Shown: piece by piece, positions 51,915-62,600 of the stretch | Position numbering within the stretch: position 1 is the first letter of the stretch | Layout: each line of letters opens with the position of its first letter | Translations under genes and position numbers: made by a program | Notes under the pieces: model-generated | The model's input: only the letters and a program-made list of their open reading frames with translations | Database searches by the model: none | Told to the model about the DNA's origin: nothing | NCBI GenBank assembly: GCA_017645945.1 | Contig: JAGCNL010000018.1 | Span: 1 to 64,000, forward strand | Direction of reading: 5' to 3' | Source: Salinivirgaceae bacterium | GTDB taxonomy: Bacteria > Bacteroidota > Bacteroidia > Bacteroidales > SZUA-534 | DNA: 64,000 nucleotides

Positions 51915-53657
51915 ATGGCTATCGAAGAAAAAGAGACAAAGGAAGTTGAACGCAAATCGAACTTCATCATTGAGCAGGTTGAGAAAGACCTTGCCGAGGG
52001 TAAAAACGGCGGACGCGTACAGACCCGTTTCCCGCCCGAGCCCAATGGTTATCTGCACATTGGCCACGCAAAGGCCATCTGTCTCGACTTTGGTATGGCC
52101 GAGCAGTTCGGCGGCGTCTGCAACCTTCGTTTCGACGACACCAACCCCGTGAAGGAGGATATGGAGTACGTGGATGCCATCAAGGAAGATATTGAGTGGC
52201 TGGGATTTAAGTGGGGGAACGAGTTCTACGCATCGGACTATTTCCAACAGCTTTGGGACTTCGCCGTAAGGCTGATAAAAGAGGGCAAGGCATACGTCGA
52301 TGAGCAGTCGTCGGAGGCCATTGCGGCACAGAAGGGAACGCCCACCGAGCCTGGTCAGAACAGCCCCTACCGCGACCGTCCGGCAAGTGAGTCACTCGAA
52401 CTGTTTGAGAAGATGAACCGCGGCGAGATTGAGGAGGGCAAGATGGTGCTGCGCGCCAAAATCGATATGGCCAACCCCAATATGCACTTCCGCGACCCGA
52501 TTATCTACCGCGTTGTGAAGCACCCGCACCACCGCACCGGCACCAAATGGCAAGCCTATCCGATGTACGATTTTGCACACGGTCAAAGTGATTATTTTGA
52601 GGGAGTTACACACTCGTGCTGCACTCTCGAGTTTGTGGTGCACCGCCCTGTTTACGACTATTTTATCGATGAGTTGAAGGAAGGCAAGGATCTGGACGAC
52701 AACCGTCCGCGTCAGTACGAATTCAACAAGTTGAATCTGAACTATACGCTGATGAGCAAGCGTAATCTGCTCATTCTGGTCAAAGAAGGCCTTGTCAACG
52801 GCTGGGACGACCCGCGAATGCCGACTTTGTGCGGTTTCCGTCGTCGCGGATACACACCGGAGTCCATCCGCAATTTTGTCGACAAAATCGGCTACACAAC
52901 ATACGACGCTCTGAACGATTTCGCCCTGCTCGAAAGCTCAATCCGTGAGGATTTGAACGCCCGCGCAACACGCGTTTCGGCTGTGCTGAACCCCGTTAAG
53001 TGCATCATCACCAACTATCCCGAAGGACAAGTTGAGGAACTTGAGGCCGTGAACAATCCCGAAAAGCCCGAAGAGGGAACGCACAAGATTGAGTTCAGCC
53101 GCGAGTTGTGGATTGAGCGCGACGACTTTATGGAGGACGCACCGAAGAAATATTTCCGTATGACACCCGGACAGGAAGTCCGCCTGAAAAGCGCGTACAT
53201 TGTGAAATGCACTGGCTGCAAGAAGGACGATGCAGGAAACGTTGTTGAGGTTTACTGCGAGTACGACCCCGACACACGCAGCGGCCTGCCCGGCAGCGAC
53301 CGCAAGGTGAAAGGCACTCTGCACTGGTTGAGCGTCGGACACTGCCTGCCAGCTGAGGTTCGCTTGTACGACCGTCTGTGGAAGGTAGAGAATCCGCGCG
53401 ATGAAATGGCCGCCATTCGTGAGGAACGCAACTGCGAGGCACTCGAGGCGATGAAGGAAATCATCAACCCTGATTCGTTGCACGTGCTCAACAACTGCTT
53501 CATCGAGAAGTTTGTTGCCAACGCCAAACCGCTGGACCACTTCCAATTCCAACGCATCGGTTACTTCAACGTCGACCCAGACACAACAGCCGACCACCTT
53601 GTCTTCAACCGCACCGTTGGTCTGAAAGACAGCTGGGCCAAGGAACAGAAGAAATAA
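51915..53657 (+). CDS. glnS: Glutaminyl-tRNA synthetase
   Basis: 580 aa. The class I HIGH motif is in PPEPNGYLHIGHAKAICLDF (about 43-58), the KMSKS counterpart is LMSKRNL (about 283), and FDDTNPVKEDMEYVDAIKED and ARATRVSAVLNPVK agree with GlnS. The specificity regions (YDFAHGQSDYFEGVTHSCCT; GWDDPRMPTLCGFRRRGYTP) are those of GlnRS rather than GluRS. It charges tRNA-Gln with glutamine, so this lineage does not rely only on the amidotransferase route. Divergent from topA. Confidence 0.96.
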   Translation: MAIEEKETKEVERKSNFIIEQVEKDLAEGKNGGRVQTRFPPEPNGYLHIGHAKAICLDFGMAEQFGGVCNLRFDDTNPVKEDMEYVDAIKEDIEWLGFKWGNEFYASDYFQQLWDFAVRLIKEGKAYVDEQSSEAIAAQKGTPTEPGQNSPYRDRPASESLELFEKMNRGEIEEGKMVLRAKIDMANPNMHFRDPIIYRVVKHPHHRTGTKWQAYPMYDFAHGQSDYFEGVTHSCCTLEFVVHRPVYDYFIDELKEGKDLDDNRPRQYEFNKLNLNYTLMSKRNLLILVKEGLVNGWDDPRMPTLCGFRRRGYTPESIRNFVDKIGYTTYDALNDFALLESSIREDLNARATRVSAVLNPVKCIITNYPEGQVEELEAVNNPEKPEEGTHKIEFSRELWIERDDFMEDAPKKYFRMTPGQEVRLKSAYIVKCTGCKKDDAGNVVEVYCEYDPDTRSGLPGSDRKVKGTLHWLSVGHCLPAEVRLYDRLWKVENPRDEMAAIREERNCEALEAMKEIINPDSLHVLNNCFIEKFVANAKPLDHFQFQRIGYFNVDPDTTADHLVFNRTVGLKDSWAKEQKK

Positions 53658-53718
53658 TTCCTTGGTGTTGGGTGTTAGGTATTGGGGATTAGCTGACTAC
53701 AGCAAACAATTTGTGCAA

Positions 53719-54243
53719 TCAGTCCAAACCATCACCGTAGGTTGTTTCACTTTCAGCGGCCATTGGCAGCGGCTCGTCAGTTGGCATGGCGTAAGGCTTT
53801 GGTTTCGGTCGGTAGATTGAGAGGAAATTCTGATTGAGACGCAGTTCAACCAAGCGCATTGTTTGCTCGATAAGCGCCGACGTGAGCTGACACTCCCACA
53901 CCACAATCACTTGCCAGCCGTTCTCGTTGAGTATCTGATAATTGTGCTGGTCCCGCTCGCGGTTGCGGCTGATTTTGGCTTGCCAAAACTCCACGTTTGT
54001 CTGTGGCAGACGGAACTTCGGGCAACCATCGTGCCCATGCCAGAAACACCCGTTTACAAAAATTGCCGTGCGGAAACGACGCATCACAATATCTGGCTTG
54101 CCCGGAACACTGCCCACATTGAGCCTGTAATGATAGCCATGCTGCCACAACCATTGCCGCACCTTCAGCTCTGGCTTGGTGTTTCGGCTGCGGATGTGCG
54201 ACATGCAGCGGTGACGTTGTTCGGGAGTTAGCGGGTCGGACAT
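53719..54243 (-). CDS. vsr: Very short patch repair endonuclease Vsr
   Basis: 174 aa; the first 140 residues match Vsr: LTPEQRHRCMSHIRSRNTKP, ELKVRQWLWQHGYHYRLNVG, PGKPDIVMRRFRTAIFVNGC, FWHGHDGCPKFRLP and the final WQVIVVWECQL. The catalytic Asp in PDIV and the zinc-binding His/Cys pattern (CFWHGHDGC) are present. Vsr nicks T-G mismatches created by deamination of methylated C. No C5-methyltransferase (dcm) is visible within the window, so this is an orphan copy here. Residues about 120-174 are a low-complexity tail of unclear origin. Confidence 0.93.
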   Translation of the reverse strand: MSDPLTPEQRHRCMSHIRSRNTKPELKVRQWLWQHGYHYRLNVGSVPGKPDIVMRRFRTAIFVNGCFWHGHDGCPKFRLPQTNVEFWQAKISRNRERDQHNYQILNENGWQVIVVWECQLTSALIEQTMRLVELRLNQNFLSIYRPKPKPYAMPTDEPLPMAAESETTYGDGLD

Positions 54244-54292
54244 TTTATTTCAAAGCTTCATTGATATATGAAATCAACAACCTATTAGGTAC

Positions 54293-54329
54293 AAAAACCC
54301 GCTGCAAACATTTAGTCTACAGCGGGTTT
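54293..54329 (-). terminator. Terminator after ileS
   Basis: A ten-base-pair stem AAACCCGCTG/CAGCGGGTTT followed by a T run, 20 bases past the ileS stop and 50 bases before vsr. Confidence 0.92.
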
Positions 54330-54348
54330 GATATTTAAAGAAAGGTAT

Positions 54349-57300
54349 TTACACCTTCTCCACCACAACAAACAGATTCACCTCCTCGTCAATATCCACC
54401 GTGATGGCATTGTCAGCATTCAAGTCTTTGACAACCTCAATTTTGTTGGCGAGTGTCTGACTTGCGATGTACTGCCCGAAGGCCTCGATGGCGCCGTTTG
54501 AGTAGGCGTTGTCCGAGATGCGAATGTTGATTTTGTCCGTTACCTCGAAGCCGCTGTCCTTGCGGATGTTCTGAATGCGGTTCACAAGCTCGCGGGCCAC
54601 ACCCTCGTTCTTCAACTCGTCGGTCAGAGTGATGTCGAGAGCCACGGTGAGAGTGCCTTCGTTGGTCACGAGCCAGCCAGGAATGTCTTCCGACACAATC
54701 TCAACGTCGGTGCGGACAAGCGTGATGGTCTCGCCCTCAACCTTAATGTCGAACTTCTCGTCGGCTTCAAGTTGGGCGATGTCCTCTTGCGACATTTGGG
54801 CGATGGCGGCCGAAATCTGTTTCATAATCTTGCCGTACTTCGGTCCCAGAACCTTGAAATCGGGTTTGATGCGCTTAACCAAGATGCCCGTCGTATTTTC
54901 CAGAAGTTCAATCTCTTTCACATTCACTTCGGTCATAATTATCGGCTTGACCGCCTCAAGTTGACGGCGCATTGTCTCGTTGTGGATGGGCACCATAATC
55001 TTGCTCAATGGCTGACGAACCTTCAGACTCACTTTTCGGCGAAGACCGAGAACCATTGACGATATGCGCTGTGCCAGTGCCATACGCTCCTCAAGGTCGG
55101 TGTCGATGGCCGACGCGTCGGCTTTGGGGAATTGCGCAAGGTGAACCGATGTGGCGGCGCGGCCAGTGGCCGATGTCAAGTCGCGGAAAAGACGGTCCAT
55201 ATAGAACGGCGCGATTGGGCTGCCCAGAACGGCCACCGTCTCAAGGCAGGTGTAGAGTGTCTGATAGGCGGCAATCTTGTCGTTGTCGTACTGCCCGCCC
55301 CAGAAGCGTTTGCGGTTCAGACGCACATACCAGTTGCTCAAGTTGTCGATGACGAAATCCTGAATGGCGCGGCCCGCACGGGTTGGCTCGTAATTGTCGA
55401 GAGCGTCCTGTACCTCGTTAATCAGAGAGTTCAAGAGCGACAGAATCCAACGGTCAATCTCGGGGCGCTCGGCCAGCGGAATGTCCTTCTCACGGTAAGT
55501 GAAACCGTCGACATTCGCGTAAAGCGCAAAGAAACTGTATGTGTTATAGAGAGTTCCGAAGAACTTGCGTTTAACCTCGTCAACACCTTCGATGTCGAAT
55601 TTCAGGTTGTCCCACGGCTGCGCATTGGTAATCATATACCAGCGAAGCGGGTCGGAACCATATTTCTCGATTGTCGAGAACGGGTCGACGGCGTTGCCCA
55701 GACGTTTCGACATTTTGCTGCCGTTCTTGTCGAGCACAAGGCCGTTCGAGATGATGTTCTTGAAGGCCACCTTGCCGTTAATCATTGTGCTGATGGCGTG
55801 CAGAGTGTAGAACCAGCCGCGTGTTTGGTCGACACCTTCGGCAATGAAGTCGGCGGGATAGAGCGAGTTGAAATCGTCTTTGTGCTCAAACGGCCAGTGA
55901 CGCTGTGCGAACGGCATTGCGCCCGAATCGAACCATACGTCAATCAGGTCTTTCTCGCGGTACATTGGTTTTCCGCTTGGCGCGACAAGCACCACAGCGT
56001 CGATGTACGGGCGGTGCAGGTCGATTTTCTCGTAGTTTTCCTGCGAGTAATCGCCAACCTTGAAGCCCTTGGCCGTGTACGGGTTTTCTTTCATAACGCC
56101 TGCGGCCACAGCCTTGTCGATTTCGTTGCAGAGTTCCTCAACAGAGCCGATGCAGAGTTGCTCGGCGCCGTCGTCGGTGCGCCAGATTGGCAGCGGCGTG
56201 CCCCAATAGCGCGAGCGGCTCAAGTTCCAGTCGTTGATGTTCTCGAGCCATTTGCCAAAGCGGCCTTCGCCCGTGCTCTGCGGCTTCCAGTTAATGGTCT
56301 TGTTCAGTTCCACCATTTGGTCTTTCACGGCCGTAACCTTGATGAACCAACTGTCGAGCGGATAGTAGAGCACAGGTTTGTCGGTACGCCAGCAGTGCGG
56401 ATAGTTATGCACGTGTTTTTCAATCTTATAGACTGTGCCAGCGGCCTTCATTTTCATACAGATGAAGATGTCGAGATTCTCGGCCTTCTGTGCGGCTTGC
56501 TCGTCGTACTTTCCGTCGATGGTGAACTGCGGGTCGTAGGCGTTCTTAACCCAACGGCCTTCGTATTCCTTATAGATATCGTTATTGACAAAATTGGCGA
56601 CAAACTGCGGGTCAAGGTCGGCGGTGAAATAGTATTTACCAGTCAAATCGACCATTGGACGAGTCTCGCCAGCCTTGTTAATCATAAACAGCGACGGGAT
56701 TCCAGCGGCCTTGGCCACCTTGGCGTCGTCGGCGCCGAACGTGGGCGCAATGTGAACAATGCCCGTACCGTCTTCGGTGGTTACATAGTCGCCAGGGATG
56801 ACGCGGAAGGCGTCGGCTTTCTTGTTCATAATCTGCTTGTCGTCAGTCAGTTCGCACGGGTCAACCCACGGGAACAACTGCTCGTAGTGGATGCCAACAA
56901 GGTCGGTGCCCTTCATTTCGGCAATGATGTTGCCAGGGTTCTTGTCGTTGAAGTAGGCGCTGAAACGCGATTTTGCCACCACCACCGTGCAAGGCTGCTC
57001 GGTGTAGGGGTTCTTGGTCTCAACGGCCACGTAGTCGATTTTCGGACCAACGCAGAGTGCGGTGTTCGATGGCAGGGTCCACGGTGTTGTGGTCCAGGCC
57101 AGAATATAGAGTTGCTTGTGGTCGGCGTCGGCTTTCGCCAGAATATCCTTAACAAGTTTATTTTCAGCGTCAGTAACCTTGAACTGTGCGGTGCAGGTGG
57201 TGTCCTTCACGTCGCGATAGCAACCAGGTTGGTTCAACTCGTGAGTCGAAAGGCCCGTTCCCGCAGCGGGCGAGTAAGGCTGAATGGTGTATCCCTTGTA

Positions 57301-57822
57301 GAGTAACCCCTTGTTATAGATGGTTTTAAGCAGATACCACAGCGTTTCGATGTAGCGGTTGTCGTAGGTGATGTAAGGGTCGTCCATATTCACCCAGTAG
57401 CCCATTTTGGCGGTCAGGTCGCGCCATTGGGCGGTGTACTTCATAACCTCGGAACGGCAGGCGCGGTTGTAGTCGTCAACACTGATTTTCTTGCCGATGT
57501 CTTCCTTGGTGATGCCCAGTTGCTTCTCAACGCCCAACTCAACGGGCAGGCCATGAGTGTCCCAGCCAGCCTTGCGGTCGACCAGAAAGCCCTGCAGCGT
57601 CTTGTATCGGCAGATGATATCCTTAATGCTACGCGCCATAACGTGGTGAATGCCAGGCATTCCGTTAGCCGACGGCGGACCTTCGAAGAAGATGAATTTC
57701 GGGTGTCCCGCGCGAGTGTCGATACTTTTCTGAAAGGTGTTGTCCTTGTTCCATTGCTCAAGGACGTCTTTGTTAATCTGCGACAAGTCCAACTGCTTGT
57801 ATTCTGGAAATTTACCGCTCAT
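54349..57822 (-). CDS. ileS: Isoleucyl-tRNA synthetase, long (type 2-like) form
   Basis: 1157 aa, longer than the E. coli enzyme (about 940). HIGH-like motif GPPSANGMPGIHHVM (about 48-62), KMSKR in NGSKMSKRLGN, and the editing-domain (CP1) sequences ILAWTTTPWTLPSNTALCVG and YVTTEDGTGIVHIAPTFGAD. The C-terminal extension (about 940-1157, KIMKQISAAIAQMSQEDIAQ onward) replaces the zinc finger of type 1. This form is known from Bacteroidota and eukaryotic cytosol and is associated with lower mupirocin sensitivity. A promoter precedes it at 57861-57891. Confidence 0.96.
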   Translation of the reverse strand: MSGKFPEYKQLDLSQINKDVLEQWNKDNTFQKSIDTRAGHPKFIFFEGPPSANGMPGIHHVMARSIKDIICRYKTLQGFLVDRKAGWDTHGLPVELGVEKQLGITKEDIGKKISVDDYNRACRSEVMKYTAQWRDLTAKMGYWVNMDDPYITYDNRYIETLWYLLKTIYNKGLLYKGYTIQPYSPAAGTGLSTHELNQPGCYRDVKDTTCTAQFKVTDAENKLVKDILAKADADHKQLYILAWTTTPWTLPSNTALCVGPKIDYVAVETKNPYTEQPCTVVVAKSRFSAYFNDKNPGNIIAEMKGTDLVGIHYEQLFPWVDPCELTDDKQIMNKKADAFRVIPGDYVTTEDGTGIVHIAPTFGADDAKVAKAAGIPSLFMINKAGETRPMVDLTGKYYFTADLDPQFVANFVNNDIYKEYEGRWVKNAYDPQFTIDGKYDEQAAQKAENLDIFICMKMKAAGTVYKIEKHVHNYPHCWRTDKPVLYYPLDSWFIKVTAVKDQMVELNKTINWKPQSTGEGRFGKWLENINDWNLSRSRYWGTPLPIWRTDDGAEQLCIGSVEELCNEIDKAVAAGVMKENPYTAKGFKVGDYSQENYEKIDLHRPYIDAVVLVAPSGKPMYREKDLIDVWFDSGAMPFAQRHWPFEHKDDFNSLYPADFIAEGVDQTRGWFYTLHAISTMINGKVAFKNIISNGLVLDKNGSKMSKRLGNAVDPFSTIEKYGSDPLRWYMITNAQPWDNLKFDIEGVDEVKRKFFGTLYNTYSFFALYANVDGFTYREKDIPLAERPEIDRWILSLLNSLINEVQDALDNYEPTRAGRAIQDFVIDNLSNWYVRLNRKRFWGGQYDNDKIAAYQTLYTCLETVAVLGSPIAPFYMDRLFRDLTSATGRAATSVHLAQFPKADASAIDTDLEERMALAQRISSMVLGLRRKVSLKVRQPLSKIMVPIHNETMRRQLEAVKPIIMTEVNVKEIELLENTTGILVKRIKPDFKVLGPKYGKIMKQISAAIAQMSQEDIAQLEADEKFDIKVEGETITLVRTDVEIVSEDIPGWLVTNEGTLTVALDITLTDELKNEGVARELVNRIQNIRKDSGFEVTDKINIRISDNAYSNGAIEAFGQYIASQTLANKIEVVKDLNADNAITVDIDEEVNLFVVVEKV

Positions 57823-58142
57823 AATTATGATGTTTTATATTGATTTCTCGAAAAAACGCGCAAATATAATTGACAAATAAGAATGAACAATCAATAATTG
57901 ACAATTAACGAGAAAGGTTTATGGTTCAAGCGGAATTGATAGGCAACATCAATTTCATTCCTTAACCTTATATTTTATTCTGACTATCACACCGTTATCG
58001 TCATCAGCAAGGCTTTTCGACAATGGGTACAACAACTTCTCTATTGGGCCGTGAGCGAGACGGCACAGGCAGCGAAGTGACACTGATTCGGCTCAAACTG
58101 GGCGTGGAACGACCACGGAACACTCGGAAATCACGGAATTTT
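57823..58142. other. Intergenic region upstream of ileS
   Basis: About 320 bases without a gene. Near 57860-57890 is the ileS promoter; the rest is AT-rich with scattered AATTGACAATTA-like and ACGGAACACTCGG-like stretches. No T-box structure was recognised. Confidence 0.5.
57861..57891 (-). promoter_or_regulatory. Promoter of ileS
   Basis: -33 element ATTG (57888-57891), an exact 19-base spacer and -7 box TATATTTG (57861-57868), 39 bases before the start codon. Confidence 0.7.
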
Positions 58143-59333
58143 CTAATCTTTCTCCATCAAAAATTTCAAATAGAAATATTCGAACTCGTTATCCGCGTTT
58201 CGGGCCAGGCGAGCTTGCATTGTGTCATAAACCGAGCGTTGCTGGTCGGTGAATAATTCTTCAAACTCATCCAACCCATCAAGCTCCTCTTTTGAAAGTC
58301 TTGCGTAGAAATATTTTCCATCGGAATAAAGAATGTCTGAACATCCAATTAATATCTTCCAAATATCGAATGGTGTGCGAATGTCTTCTACATACCCTCC
58401 CCAACCATAAACTTTGTTGTCGGATTTAGAGAACAACACGTTGTAAAGTTTAATTGACATTTCATATTCAAACATTATAAAATCTTGGTTTTCAACCAAA
58501 TTTCGCATATTCATTGCATACCCTTGTTCAACACACTTTGATGAGAAATCCAAATCCATAGATTTTGCTTTAACCGATTCCGGCATAGGATTCGAAGGAA
58601 CAAACCGATAGGTTTTGCCGCCAGGAAACAAATGCAACTTGAATGAATTCTGTGCACAGAAACGCAACGTATCGTTGAATATGTAGATGTTTGGAGATGT
58701 ATTAGATATGTGATGGTGAGCAAATGCTTTGTAACCATCGGGAAGTTCAAAATAGGTTTCGCCCGCATTAAAGTTTTTGTCAAACAATGTCAGGCATTTA
58801 TCATCACTATTATAAACTGAGCCATCAAAATCACACGCTATATATCCGTCACCAAAAGGTAAAAGAAAGTCTGTCCAAAGAGCGGTATCGTTTAGTGTTC
58901 CAATGAATTTTCCGCAGTGGTCGTACATTTTCAATAGGCCAACATCGTTAACCACAATGGTGTCGCCCATAACAAATGAGTTGTAAATGTAGTTGCACTC
59001 GGCGCGACTTCGGCCCGCTATCATCCTCGAAAATTGTATTTTACCCGCTGCCTTGTCGTAGCACACCAAATGCGCGGTATTGTTGCGAAACGACATATAC
59101 TTAGGAACAAAATAGTAATAGTTGTCGCTCACCTGCAAGTCTGCATCCTCGATATAAAAGTAATTGCTGTCGACCTCCAAATCGATGACCTCAACGCTTT
59201 TTACAGCATCGTAAAAATCGGTGTCGTTGCGGTCTTCGCCGGGAAGGATGATTTCAATATCGCCGCTTCCCGGGTGGCTTGTGCAAGCTGCGATAATTGT
59301 TGCCGCGGCAAGGAATAAAAGAGGTGTTCTCAT
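58143..59333 (-). CDS. Six-bladed beta-propeller lipoprotein
   Basis: 396 aa from the ATG at 59333, which gives a lipoprotein signal MRTPLLFLAAATIIAACTSH (lipobox IAAC). A start at 59459 would add 42 residues with no signal character. Blade-like repeats include the family start AVKSVEVIDLEVDSNYFYIE, then NYYYFVPKYMSFRN, HLVCYDKAAGKIQFSRMIAG and NVYGWGGYVEDIRTPFDIWK-type strands. This is the DUF4934/6-bladed propeller family common in Bacteroidota, sitting on the periplasmic or outer face; ligand unknown. A -7 box at 59390-59397 supports the start. Confidence 0.83.
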   Translation of the reverse strand: MRTPLLFLAAATIIAACTSHPGSGDIEIILPGEDRNDTDFYDAVKSVEVIDLEVDSNYFYIEDADLQVSDNYYYFVPKYMSFRNNTAHLVCYDKAAGKIQFSRMIAGRSRAECNYIYNSFVMGDTIVVNDVGLLKMYDHCGKFIGTLNDTALWTDFLLPFGDGYIACDFDGSVYNSDDKCLTLFDKNFNAGETYFELPDGYKAFAHHHISNTSPNIYIFNDTLRFCAQNSFKLHLFPGGKTYRFVPSNPMPESVKAKSMDLDFSSKCVEQGYAMNMRNLVENQDFIMFEYEMSIKLYNVLFSKSDNKVYGWGGYVEDIRTPFDIWKILIGCSDILYSDGKYFYARLSKEELDGLDEFEELFTDQQRSVYDTMQARLARNADNEFEYFYLKFLMEKD

Positions 59334-59389
59334 AATAAAATTAGTGTTTGATAAAAAATATAACATCAAAGTGTTGCCACTTGCTACGG

Positions 59390-59397
59390 CAAATATA
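59390..59397 (-). promoter_or_regulatory. Putative -7 box TATATTTG of the beta-propeller gene
   Basis: TATATTTG on the coding strand, 57 bases before the ATG at 59333, with a TTGG-type -33 about 18 bases upstream. Confidence 0.45.
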
Positions 59398-59470
59398 GTT
59401 CTTTTTTGATAAACCAACGGGGCCGATTGTTTTAATCGTCGAAAAATCAGTTGATTCAAACTTTTATTCC

Positions 59471-59478
59471 TATATTTG
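59471..59478 (+). promoter_or_regulatory. Putative -7 box TATATTTG upstream of the large surface protein
   Basis: TATATTTG with a TTG about 17 bases upstream (spacing a little short). It would leave a leader of about 150 bases before the ATG at 59632, so another start site cannot be excluded. Confidence 0.4.
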
Positions 59479-59631
59479 TTAGTTGTGTTGCAAAAAATGA
59501 TGGTATGGCGATTAATTATCCTTTGTCAACGCACTGTTTATTAGCGATTTGGAGAACGTAGCGGCATTTTAACATTTTTTTGAACGGGAATAATTTCAAA
59601 CACTCTAATACTAATTTAAAAACATCAAGTT

Positions 59632-62600
59632 ATGAAGAAAGTTTGTCTATTGATTTCAGCACTGAGCATGCTTGCAGTGGGAACGCAGGCACAGATTCTC
59701 AGCGGCACTGGCGGCGACTACGCCCTGATGCCAGTTTCTGACACAAACAAAATTAGCCTGACCGACAAGGCTGCCGGCTACTCGCTAACAATTTATGACG
59801 ATGGCGGCGCCTCCGATAACTATAGCAGCGGCTGCGACGGCTACATGCTGCTGACTGCTCCTGAGGGAAGCAGAATAATTCTGAGGGGCGAAATGGACAC
59901 TGAAAGTGGCTACGATAGAGTGAGAATCTACAACGGCGCCAATAGCAAGACAAATCTTATCGGCACATACAGCGGAACAAACAAACTCGATATAAGAAGT
60001 TCCGGCTCGCAGTTGTTCTTATATTTCCATTCAGATTACGGTTATCAAGAATCAGGGTTTGCAATCACGGCAACCATTTTCACTCCGTTTGCTGATGGCG
60101 ATTTTGAGTACACTGATGCCAAGAAAACCGAGCTTATGGGGTACAGCGGCAGCGCCGAATCTGTTACCATTCCAAATAGCGTTCAACGGATTGATGATGA
60201 ATCGTTTATGAACTGCACCACACTGAAAACCGTGGTTGTTGGCGATTCAGTGAAATATATCGGCGTCAGCGCTTTCATAGGCTGCACCAATCTGGAGACA
60301 ATAAACATTCCCGCATCGGTAATGTTTGTCGGCAGCGATGCTTTTTACCAGTGCGACAGCCTGAAATCGGTGACAATCGAATCATTTGCCGAGCTTGAGG
60401 ACGCGGGGCTGTACATTACAAAAGACAGCATCAGATATGAGATTTATCAGAAAAACCATGCCAAAGTGGCCAAAAGATTCTATTCAGGCGATGTGGTTAT
60501 TCCGGCATCGTTCACCGCTGGGAACACCTTTGAGGTATCAATCATCGGCGAGGAAGCATTTCAGTCATGCTCCGCTTTGACCTCTGTAACCATTCCTGAA
60601 GGAGTTGAAATCATCGGCAGCTACGCCTTCGGATACTGTGAAAATCTGAAAGCGATAGAGATACCAAAATCGGTAAAAAACATCAAATCACACGCGTTCC
60701 ACGGCACAAGCCTGAAATCGATAACCATTCCAAGCACGGTAACTGACGTGGCTTACAATGCCTTTACCAATTGCGACAGTCTGACATCGGTTACAATTGA
60801 GACTAACGCCGACATTTCAAGCGCTGGCCTGAGTTTCACAAAAGACGGCTTCCGCTACGACGTTTTGAGCCAAAAAGAGGCTGCGTTGGGAAGAGGCAAC
60901 TATTCGGGCGATTTTGTCGTCCCCACAACGGTGACAGCAGGCAACACATTTACGATTACAGGCATCGGAGACTATGCGTTCTATGGTTGCAAGAGTCTGA
61001 AATCGGTTACCATCCCTGCGGGAATCAGAAGCATCGGCAGTTCTGCCTTCTACAACTGCGACAGCCTGGCATCGATTGTCATTCCTGAAGGCGTTACCAA
61101 AATTGGCAGCGAGGCATTCTATAACTGCGACACTCTCTCATCGGTCACCATTCCGGAAGGAGTGACAGTTATCAGCTACAACACGTTCTGCAACTGCCGC
61201 AACCTCAGCTCGATAGTAATTCCTAATTCGGTTACTGAGATAGGCTCCTGGGCGTTTGCAGGGTGCACAGGTCTGAAGTCGATTTATCTTGGAACTGGCA
61301 TTGAGGATATTGACTCCTACACGTTCGACGACTGCACCAGCCTTGAATCCATCACCGTCTGCAGCACAACTCCGCCTTTCGCGTACCATGCCTTCAGCTC
61401 CTTCGACAGCACCGCATGCAGCAAGATAACCCTGCGCGTGCCGAAGGGCAGCAAGTCGGAATATGAGAATTCCAGCTATTGGAAAAACATGAACATTGTT
61501 GAGTTCGACGTTTATACTGTCACACTCCTTGCTGAGGGCGGCAATGCCTCGTTCACAGGCGATGGCGCATACGAGGCGAAAGAGGGTGCAAAGGCCATCA
61601 TCAGCACCAAGCCGAACCGTGGCTACGAGTTTGTGAAATGGAGCGACGGCAACACTGACAATCCGCGCACCATCAGCCTTACGGGCGATGTCACACTGAA
61701 AGCCATCTTTGCTGAGAAATACTACACCGTAACGCTTCTGGTTGACGACGTGCACCACGGTTACATTACAGGCGATACAAAAGTGCGCGAGGGCAGCTAC
61801 ATGTATTACAACGCCGTTGGTGTGGGTGGTTATGTCTTTAACCGTTGGAACGACGGCTCTCCTAACCCGGAAACGAGCCTCACCGTTACGCGAGACACCA
61901 CACTGAAGGCTTCCTTCAAAAAAGCGGGCATGTGCCAGGTTACATTGTCGTCGGCTGATTATGTTATGGGCACGGTGAGCCAGAACACAAGCTGCTTCAA
62001 CGGCGAAGAGGTGTACATTACAGCCTCATACAACGACGGCTACAAATTCCTGCAGTGGAGCGACGGCAACGCCAACGCGCGCAGATATGTCCGTGTTGTT
62101 TCCGACACCAACCTTGTGGCCATCTTCGCTCCGCTTGAAAAGCGCACGGTGAAATTCGCCGTAGCCGACTCGTGCAAGCAGATGGGCAAGGTGGTTTACA
62201 ACGGCAAGGAAGATGTCAGAGAAAGCGATTACGTAACTGCCGAAGCGGTTGCCGAAAACGGCTATGTGTTCCGTGGCTGGTATTACAACGATGGCACCTT
62301 GTTCAGCTGCAAAACAAACATCAGTTTTTATGTTGATGAAAACGTAACATTGTATGCCCGTTTTGCCGCAAGACCCGATTACGCATTTGTTCCATGCTCG
62401 GGAACTGAATATGTAACGCTCAAAGTGGGCGACACCATCACAATTTATGACTCGGAAGGCCCTGACGCCGACTACCTCAACGGCAGCAACGGTTACCTGC
62501 AGCTGAACGGCCCCGCGGGCTATGGAATAAAAATCAGCGGCTCATACAATACCGAGAGATACAGAGACGGTTTGGTCATCTATCAGTCTGATGCCCAAAA

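Noticed and set aside
55132..57306. 724-codon open frame on the plus strand opposite ileS
   Set aside because: It lies entirely antisense to a clear IleS with all motifs; its translation has no family resemblance and is biased by the high-GC codon use of the real gene.
57823..58142. T-box riboswitch upstream of ileS
   Set aside because: No specifier loop or antiterminator bulge (TGGN) hairpin recognised, a promoter lies close to the start, and T-boxes are not expected in Bacteroidota.
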